Assembly: GCF_000687475.1 (NCBI RefSeq)
Contig: NC_057318.1
Location: 620,001 to 684,000, forward strand
Source of the DNA: Ustilaginoidea virens
Taxonomy: Eukaryota > Ascomycota > Sordariomycetes > Hypocreales > Clavicipitaceae
DNA length: 64,000 nucleotides
Direction: 5' to 3'
The position numbers and the translations under genes are program-made. Below the pieces are notes generated by a model. It was not told the origin of the DNA. It searched no databases and saw nothing but the letters and a program-made list of their open reading frames with translations. Below are positions 58,036 through 64,000 of this stretch, piece after piece (the stretch's first letter is position 1; each line of letters opens with the position of its first letter).

Positions 58036-59004
58036 CCTGTACCCTCGCTGGATGTACGGATAGAAGAATGAGCAATATACTCCGAACTCGGCACTATACA
58101 TCTGGAAAGGAGCCTGTATTGCGACAAACACTATTCAATCCCGGGTTTGCGGTATATTAGGGGTACGCCTACAAGCTTGGGGAGCCTAAAGTCTGTAGTA
58201 GCGGAGCACATTGACCCTAGCAAGCCCAGACTTTTAATTGTTAGCCGCCAGCATGCCAGTTGTCGCGCAATGACAGACGCAGGTGACCTTCCCCTCAGAG
58301 CCACCCAAGCGCCACAGCAGGCTAGGCTACGGAGTACAACAGGTACTTATGTACCTACCAGGTAGGTACCCACGTAACTCGGCAGAGTAAGCTAGCATGA
58401 GGCTTGAGCGAGAGCAGGGCAAACGGCTCCACCCGCACCACCTTCCCTGCGTCAAAAGAGTGGATGGGCACGGCTAGCACGGCCGAGTCCAGCCTTCCTT
58501 TGTTGATCAATCAACCTGCCTCTCGACTACCTAACCTACTACCTATTACCTACCTGGTATGTATGTACGGAGCACGGAGAACGGAGGGCGCTAATGTATT
58601 TTCGTGGCTCCGTTTTTCATGGCTCCATTCCTCACACTCTTCCCCCACGCCTGCAGGCCGCAAGTTATCGTGGGATGATGTATCTCGCGGCGAACGGGCC
58701 CAGCGCAAACGCAAACGCAAACGCAGACACACACACAGACAGAGACACAACGCAAAGGCAAACGCAGAAGCAAATGCTGCCACCAACCAGAGAGAGGCGA
58801 GGCGAGGGACCGTTGTTGCCCTCACCCCCCCCCCCCCCCCCTTTCACTCCCCCCCTTTCGCCCCCAACCGCGTTACCGCAAGCTCGAGCTGCCTCGACGC
58901 GATGACAAACGCACCCGTCCGTCACGTCACCCCTTGCCCTTGCTTGTGAGATTCGCCGCATCCTGGCGAGGAGTGAGACTTTTGTCTCGGTTTTCTTCTT
59001 TCGC
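58036..59004. other. Intergenic, beta-glucosidase upstream region
   Basis: No gene is supported; the open frame at 58404-58949 is low complexity. It contains short repeats of GCAAACGCAAACGCA (about 58705-58760) and a C run (58827-58843). It probably holds the regulatory region of the beta-glucosidase gene, but I cannot name sites with confidence. Confidence 0.5.
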
Positions 59005-59013
59005 TTTATAAGG
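59005..59013 (+). promoter_or_regulatory. Putative TATA box of the beta-glucosidase gene
   Basis: TTTATAAGG follows a pyrimidine-rich stretch, 166-174 bp upstream of the ATG at 59179. This fits the first exon at 59179 better than a start at 59711. Confidence 0.5.
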
Positions 59014-59178
59014 CCATGCCGGCCGACTGGCTCCCAGTATCCATCTCAACGCTTTGTGTTCGACCCGGTGCTGGTCCGTCGTCCTTTCAACCTCTCCACG
59101 ACTGTGGTATCCTGTCACTTGGATCGAATCGACCAAGGAGCGACTGGGACATTGCAAGCCTTTTTACAAGCGTCCGTC

Positions 59179-62100
59179 ATGAAGCCGTTGTCGGTTCTCG
59201 CGGCGGCTTTGCTGACAGCCGTCGATGCCTCTCCCGAGGCACCTGGTCAGTCGTACAAGGTCAGTCATGCTCAATTGGCCCCCAAGGGCAGCATTGCGAG
59301 TGCCAGGGACACGGGGGGAAGCTGTTTGCCAATTTCGTGCCAGTTATATGAAAGGCAACATCAAACACGCCTGGTTGCATTCGTTGGTTTTTTCTTTTCG
59401 ATGCTCCTTTTTATTTTATTTATTTTTTTTCTCCTTCTTTTTGGTTGTTTGTGATTCTTTTGCGTTTCCTCTTTCCGTTTGCGCCTTCTTTCTTTTTCGC
59501 CCCTTAATGGCTGAGAGACCGGGTGGGGTCAGTTTTTTTCCCAGACTTGGACTGGATGTTAGGTGGGACCTCGCTCCAGATGGAACGTGGAAGCCTCACC
59601 GCGCCAGCAAGCCTTGCCGTCAGATCCCGAGATTCTACACACTCGGCCCAAAATAAGTTGCAGGTGTTGGCTTCTGGCGAACCCCACCCGCGTCGCAACA
59701 GAGAGTCGCCATGATGCTCTCTGGAGCGTTGGCTGGAGCTTTGGGCGCTGCGTCTACGGCCTTGGCCATTGATCCCAATCGCTTCCCTTTCAAGCTTGCT
59801 GACACCCAGATTCCGCTGCAGTTCCAAGTCCGAAACCACTCGTCACACTCCCCTCCTCATTACCCATCACCATGGATGAATCCCGATGCTCCTGGATGGC
59901 AAGAGGCATATGCCAAGGCGAGAGCCTTTGTGTCACAAATGACCCTCATTGAAAAGGTCAACTTGACCACTGGCATCGGGTTAGTGACTTGGATGTGTGC
60001 GAATGGAAAGGGCGCGCCCAGCTTATACATCTCTGCTTAGGTGGATGGGCGATAACTGCCTCGGCAACGTTGGAGCTGTTCCTCGGCTTGGCCTTCGATC
60101 CCTCTGCTTGCAGGATGGGCCGTTGGGTATTCGTCTCTCGGATTACAACAGTGCCTTCCCTGCTGGAATCACCGCCGGCGCGACGTGGTCCGAAGCGCTC
60201 TGGAGAGATCGGGGAAAGGCCATGGGCGCCGAAAACAAGGCCAAGGGCGTTGATGTCACCCTGGGCCCTGTCAGCGGTCCTCTTGGCCGCGCCCCAACCG
60301 GCGGGCGCAATCCTGAAGGCTTCGGCACCGACCCTTATCTCCAAGGCAGGGGTCTGGCCAACACGGTCATTGGCATCCAAGAGGCGGGAGTTGTCGCCTG
60401 CGCCAAGCATTTCATCGCCAACGAGCAAGGCAAGTCTAGAGCAAAAGTCCGGAAGAAACAATTCTTGCCCCTCGGAGCCGAAGCTGACAAGATTCGATTG
60501 CAGAGCACTTCAGACAGGCTGGAGAAGCGCAGTCGTATGGCTTCAACATCTCCGAATCCATCTCGTCCAACATTGACGACAAGACCTTGCATGAAGTGTA
60601 CGCTTGGCCGTTTGCCGACGCCATCAGGGCTGGAGTTGGCTCCATAATGTGTTCCTACAACCAGATCAATAATTCGTACGGTTGCCAAAACTCAAAACTC
60701 CTCAACGGCATTCTCAAGGATGAGATGGGCTTCCAGGGCTTCATCATGAGCGACTGGCAGGCCCAGCACGCGGGGGCCGCCACTGCGGTCGCCGGCCTCG
60801 ACATGAGCATGCCCGGAGACACCGTCTTTGGGTCCGGGCACAGCTTCTGGGGAGGAAACCTGACTCTGGCCGTCATCAACGGAACCGTCCCCGCCTACCG
60901 CATCGATGACATGGCCATGCGTGTCATGGCCGCGTGGTTCAAGGTCGGAAACACGCCTGGCAAGCAGGTCCCGACCAGCTTCAGCTCATGGACCCGAGAC
61001 ACGTACGGATATCGCCAAGCCATGGCCAAGGACAACTGGGAGCACATCAACTTTCAAGTAGACGTCCGTGACAAGCACGCTGCGCACATTCGAGAGTCAG
61101 CCGCCAAAGGCACCGTGATTCTCAAGAACGATGGGGTGTTGCCCCTCAAGACACCCAAGTTCCTCGCAGTCATTGGCGAGGACGCTGGCCAGAACCCCCA
61201 GGGCCCCAACGGCTGCGCCGACCGTGGCTGCGACAATGGCACCCTGGCCATGCTCTGGGGTTCCGGCACGTCACAGTTCCCGTACCTCATCACTCCCGAC
61301 AGCGCCCTTCAGCGCCAGGCCGTCCAAGATGGCTCCCGATACGAGAGTGTTCTCAGCAACTACGAATGGGACGCAGCCAGGTCCGTCGTTTCCCAGGCCA
61401 ACGTTACCTCGGTCGTCTTTGTCAACGCCAACAGCGGCGAGGGCTACATCAGCGTCGACGGCAATCAAGGCGACCGCAACAACCTTACTCTGTGGAGGAA
61501 CGGGGACGATTTGATCAAGAACGTCTCTTCCTACTGCGCCAACACCATTGTCGTCATCCACAGCGTCGGTCCCGTGCTGGTGACTGACTGGTACCAGAAC
61601 CCCAACGTCACCGCCATTGTTTGGGCCGGCCTCCCTGGGCAGGAATCCGGCAACTCCATCACCGACGTCCTCTACGGCAAGACCAGCCCTGGCCGGACGC
61701 CCTTCACCTGGGGCCCGACGGTCGAGAGCTACGGCACCGACGTCATGTACCAGCCCAACAACGGCAACGGCGCACCTCAGCAGGACTTTGAGGAGGGCCC
61801 CTTTATCGACTACCGGCACTTTGACAAGGTTGCCCCCGGCAAGTCCCCGGGAGCCCCCATCTACGAGTTTGGGCACGGTCTGTCTTGGACGACTTTCAAG
61901 TACTCGAACCTCAATGTGGTGAAGCACAATGTCGGCCTCATGTCCCCGCCCCGAGGCAGGACGTCGCGCGCCCCTACGTTTGGCAACTTTAGCACGAACC
62001 TGGGCGACTACGCGTACCCTTCCTTCATCCGCCACATTGATACATTTATCTATCCGTGGCTTTACCCCACCACTTCTGGCAAGCAAGCCTCGGGAGATGC

Positions 62101-62509
62101 CGACTACGGGCAGACGGCCGAGCAATTCCTCCCACCCGGCGCAACAGACGGCTCCCCGCAGCCCAAGCTCCCCTCATCCGGCGAGCCTGGCGGCCACCCG
62201 GGGCTGTGGGATGTCATGTACACGGTTACTGCCACCATAACCAATACCGGCGATGCCACGAGCGACGAGGTTGCCCAGCTGTACGTCAGCCTCGGCGGCG
62301 AGAAGGAGCCTGTCCGTGTTCTGCGCGGGTTCGACCGCATAGAGCGCATTGCTCCCGGGCAGAGCGTCACCTTTCGACATGAGCTCACGCGCCGTGAAAT
62401 CAGCAACTGGGACACTGTTTCCCAGAACTGGGTGGTCACCGAGGCTCCCAAGACGGTGTGGGTCGGCAGCAGCTCACGTAACCTGCCACTGAGTGCCACG
62501 CTGGGCTGA
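59179..62509 (+). CDS. Secreted GH3 beta-glucosidase (Cel3B-like)
   Basis: Hydrolyses terminal beta-D-glucose from cellobiose and cello-oligosaccharides outside the cell. Proposed exons: 59179-59259, 59822-59979, 60041-60429 and 60504-62509; 877 residues, close to Trichoderma Cel3B. Exon 1 is a signal peptide, MKPLSVLAAALLTAVDA. Domains: GH3 N-terminal barrel with YPSPW, VNLTTGIGWMGDNC, and the nucleophile Asp (about 293) in GFIMSDWQAQH; GH3 C-terminal domain with the acid/base Glu (about 522) in NANSGEGYISVDGN and GLPGQESGN; and a fibronectin III-like end (about 775-860). Intron 3 (60430-60503) uses a GC donor (AAG|GCAAGT) and a GCTGAC branch; only this join gives NEQEHFRQAGEAQ. Intron 1 is 562 nt, long for such genes. 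An in-frame ATG at 59711 would give another signal peptide, MMLSGALAGALGAASTALA, so the 5' end is less sure than the rest. Many NxT/NxS sites fit secretion. Confidence 0.92.
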
Positions 62510-62549
62510 GATAAGGAGTGGGCGGAGCATGATGACAAGGAAACTGTGA

Positions 62550-62555
62550 AATAAA
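62550..62555 (+). terminator. Putative poly(A) signal of the beta-glucosidase gene
   Basis: AATAAA, 41 nt after the stop codon. Confidence 0.55.
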
Positions 62556-62629
62556 GCCAAGTGTCGAGGGGAAAAAAGAAACGTCCACGGTGTGTGTGTG
62601 TACCGATGGAACTGGGTGCAAGTATAAAA

Positions 62630-62661
62630 TGGACATGGACATGGACATGGACATGGACATG
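62630..62661. repeat. GGACAT hexanucleotide repeat
   Basis: Five tandem ATGGAC units in the spacer between the two convergent genes. Confidence 0.9.
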
Positions 62662-62712
62662 AGACTTTCAGTAGCATTTATTCTGTACGTATAGTTTTTT
62701 TTTGTAACTTTT

Positions 62713-62718
62713 TTTATT
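62713..62718 (-). terminator. Putative poly(A) signal of the MAPEG gene
   Basis: TTTATT on the plus strand, AATAAA on the gene strand, inside an A/T tract about 170 nt past the stop. Weak because the tract is low complexity. Confidence 0.3.
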
Positions 62719-62888
62719 TTATTTTATCTTATTTTTTTTTAAAAAAAAAGAGAGAGCAGCAGGTAGTGAAGCGGCCGCGTAGAATATCTAGACTCAAGCG
62801 CCTGGGTTGGTGACGGCTCCGGTTCGTGACTGCCGCACGTGCACTTGATGGCCGCCACTTGCGCCCACTCACCTTCAATCACACCCGC

Positions 62889-63884
62889 TCACATGAGCTT
62901 TAAGCCCGCCTTGACCCAGAAGCAGGCCATGTAGACGCTGGCGAGCTGCCAGATGGCCGTGCGCAGCACCGAGTAGCGCCTGTTGCGGACGAGCACGTAG
63001 GTCAGGGTGTAGGCGGCCCGCAGGAGCAGGTACCCGAAGGACAGGTGGTTGAGGGTGGCGGCGTCGAGGGCGGCGTAGTTGCCGGCGAGGACGGAGGCGG
63101 CGAACAGGCCGATGGTCTCGAGGCCGTTGAGGGAGGCGGCTTCGGCGCGGAGGATGCGGAGCTTGCGCTGGGGGGGGGTTAGCTAGCGGATGATGACGGA
63201 TGACAAGAGACGACGACAGAAAATAACAGACGACGATGGATGATGACAGATGACAAGAGACGACGACAGAAAATAACAGACGACGATAGATGATGACAGA
63301 TGACAAGAGACGGCAACAGAAAATAACAGACGGCAACAGATGATAACAGACGGCAACAGATGATAACAGACGGCAACAGATGATAACAGACGGCAACAGA
63401 TGATAACAGACGGCAACAGATGATAACAGACGGCAACAGATGATAACAGACGGCAACAGATGATAACAGACGACAGATGATAACAGACGACAGATGATAA
63501 CTGGCAAGAACAGACAACGACATACGATAACAGACGACAGCAGATGACAACAGGCGATAACGCATGGTGACAGACGGCAACAGACGGCAACAGACGGCAA
63601 CACAACAGCAACGATTTCAACAGCTCACACACCACGCACCTCCTTGTCAATGCTCGTGTCTCTGGCCAGCATGTCGCGGTACTGCCGCGGGTTGGCGTTG
63701 TCGTAGGCGCTCATGCCGACCAGCCAGACGGCGTACACGTGCGGGAGGATGCATAGCGCGAAAGCGACGGGGACCTAGCGGCTGTTAGGGCTTGCCGACG
63801 GGCGCGGCGGCGGCGGTGGCGGTGGCGGTGACGGACAGTGAACAGGGAGAGGTTTTGGGAAAAGTCGATGCCGGGAAGCGCCAT
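62889..63884 (-). CDS. MAPEG-domain membrane protein
   Basis: A small integral membrane protein of the MAPEG superfamily (membrane-associated proteins in eicosanoid and glutathione metabolism). Fungal members of this type have no settled substrate, so I do not assign one. Exons on the minus strand: 63884-63837, 63774-63640 and 63167-62889; 153 residues, the usual length. It starts MALPGIDFSQNLSLFT. Exon 2 gives VPVAFALCILPHVYAVWLVG and a hydrophilic loop ending DTSIDKE. Exon 3 gives RKLRILRAEAASLNGLETIG, then FAASVLAGNYAAL and two further hydrophobic segments, ending VKAGLKLM. The NGLETIGLFA segment is the family hallmark. About four membrane spans. Intron 1 has a CCTAAC branch site; intron 2 (63168-63639, 472 nt) has GTGCGT, CTAAC and CCAG and is largely a minisatellite. 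It converges on the beta-glucosidase gene, 379 bp away. Confidence 0.88.
63185..63600. repeat. Minisatellite filling MAPEG intron 2
   Basis: Seven exact 20-bp units CGGCAACAGATGATAACAGA at 63331-63470. They are flanked on the left by larger diverged units built of GATGATGACAGATGACAAGA and GACGACGACAGAAAATAACA, and on the right by shorter CGACAGATGATAACAGA pieces and three GGCAACAGAC units. It accounts for over 400 of 472 intron bases. Confidence 0.9.
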
Positions 63885-63922
63885 TTCGGGATGGACGAGG
63901 TGCGCGTCGTGTCAGCTGTGTC

Positions 63923-63990
63923 GTTGGTTGTTGGTTGTTGGTTGTTGGTTGTTGGTTGTTGGTTGGAGGTTGGAGGTTGGAGGTTGATGG
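63923..63990. repeat. TTGGTTG and TTGGAGG tandem repeats upstream of the MAPEG gene
   Basis: About seven TTGGTTG units followed by three TTGGAGG units, 39-106 bp upstream of the start codon. Low-complexity promoter or 5' UTR sequence. Confidence 0.85.
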
Positions 63991-64000
63991 GTTGATGTTG

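Noticed and set aside
58404..58949. 181-residue frame upstream of the beta-glucosidase gene
   Set aside because: Composition driven by GCAAAC repeats and a C run; overlaps the likely promoter and has open shadows on the other strand.
61271..62125. 284-residue minus-strand frame inside the beta-glucosidase gene
   Set aside because: Antisense shadow of strongly codon-biased GH3 exon 4.
62875..63603. 242-residue minus-strand frame rich in CYHLLPSVI repeats
   Set aside because: Reads the intron minisatellite and then the wrong frame of the MAPEG exon; the spliced MAPEG model explains the region.

Overview
This window comes from a filamentous ascomycete, most likely a sordariomycete close to Hypocreales. 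The grounds are short introns with GTRNGT-type donors and CTRAC branch sites, a secreted GH3 beta-glucosidase whose ends resemble Trichoderma Cel3B, and an ERG24 sterol reductase. That placement is inference from protein resemblance. The window has two parts with a sharp boundary near 52.0 kb: an AT-rich, stop-riddled retrotransposon block on the left and a GC-balanced gene region on the right.

Bases 1-51970 are entirely nested Ty1/copia-type LTR retrotransposons. I recognise three families and name them locally. CopA is 7.1-7.6 kb with 339-350 bp LTRs starting TGTCGGAATCGC. CopB is 6.5 kb with 735 bp LTRs. CopC is 7.5 kb with 716 bp LTRs. All have the copia order gag-protease-integrase-RT-RNase H. 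Six insertions keep both copies of a 5-bp target duplication (AAAGT, AGTTT, ATTAG, GAATA, GATAT, GAAAG), so the nest can be read as a family tree. CopA-4 (34733-51970, minus, running off the left edge) was hit by CopA-3 (plus) and by CopC (35553-50386). CopC was hit by CopA-5 (41223-48583, plus, uninterrupted). CopA-3 was hit by CopA-0. The LTR of CopA-0 was hit by CopA-1 (1063-33442). CopA-1 was hit by a CopB tandem sharing its middle LTR (4105-16389) and by CopA-2 (17971-30476). CopA-2 was hit by CopB-3 (21667-27042).

Coding frames in the nest are broken mainly by Gln-to-stop and Trp-to-stop changes, and copies differ mostly as CA/TA or TG/TA. This is the signature expected of repeat-induced point mutation (RIP). 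CopB-3 is the best preserved: its fragments all lie in one reading frame, but it has lost protease and the integrase core by in-frame deletion.

Bases 52415-64000 hold three genes with solid structure. ERG24 delta-14 sterol reductase (52415-54016, three exons) starts only about 445 bp from the nest. A secreted GH3 beta-glucosidase (59179-62509, four exons, one GC-AG intron) converges with a small MAPEG-domain membrane protein (62889-63884, minus, three exons). The second intron of the MAPEG gene is filled by a minisatellite. The 5 kb between ERG24 and the glucosidase shows no supportable gene but contains a 756-bp element with 64-bp terminal inverted repeats. The three genes belong to ordinary metabolism (ergosterol synthesis, cellobiose hydrolysis, membrane or glutathione-type chemistry) and show no sign of being one pathway.
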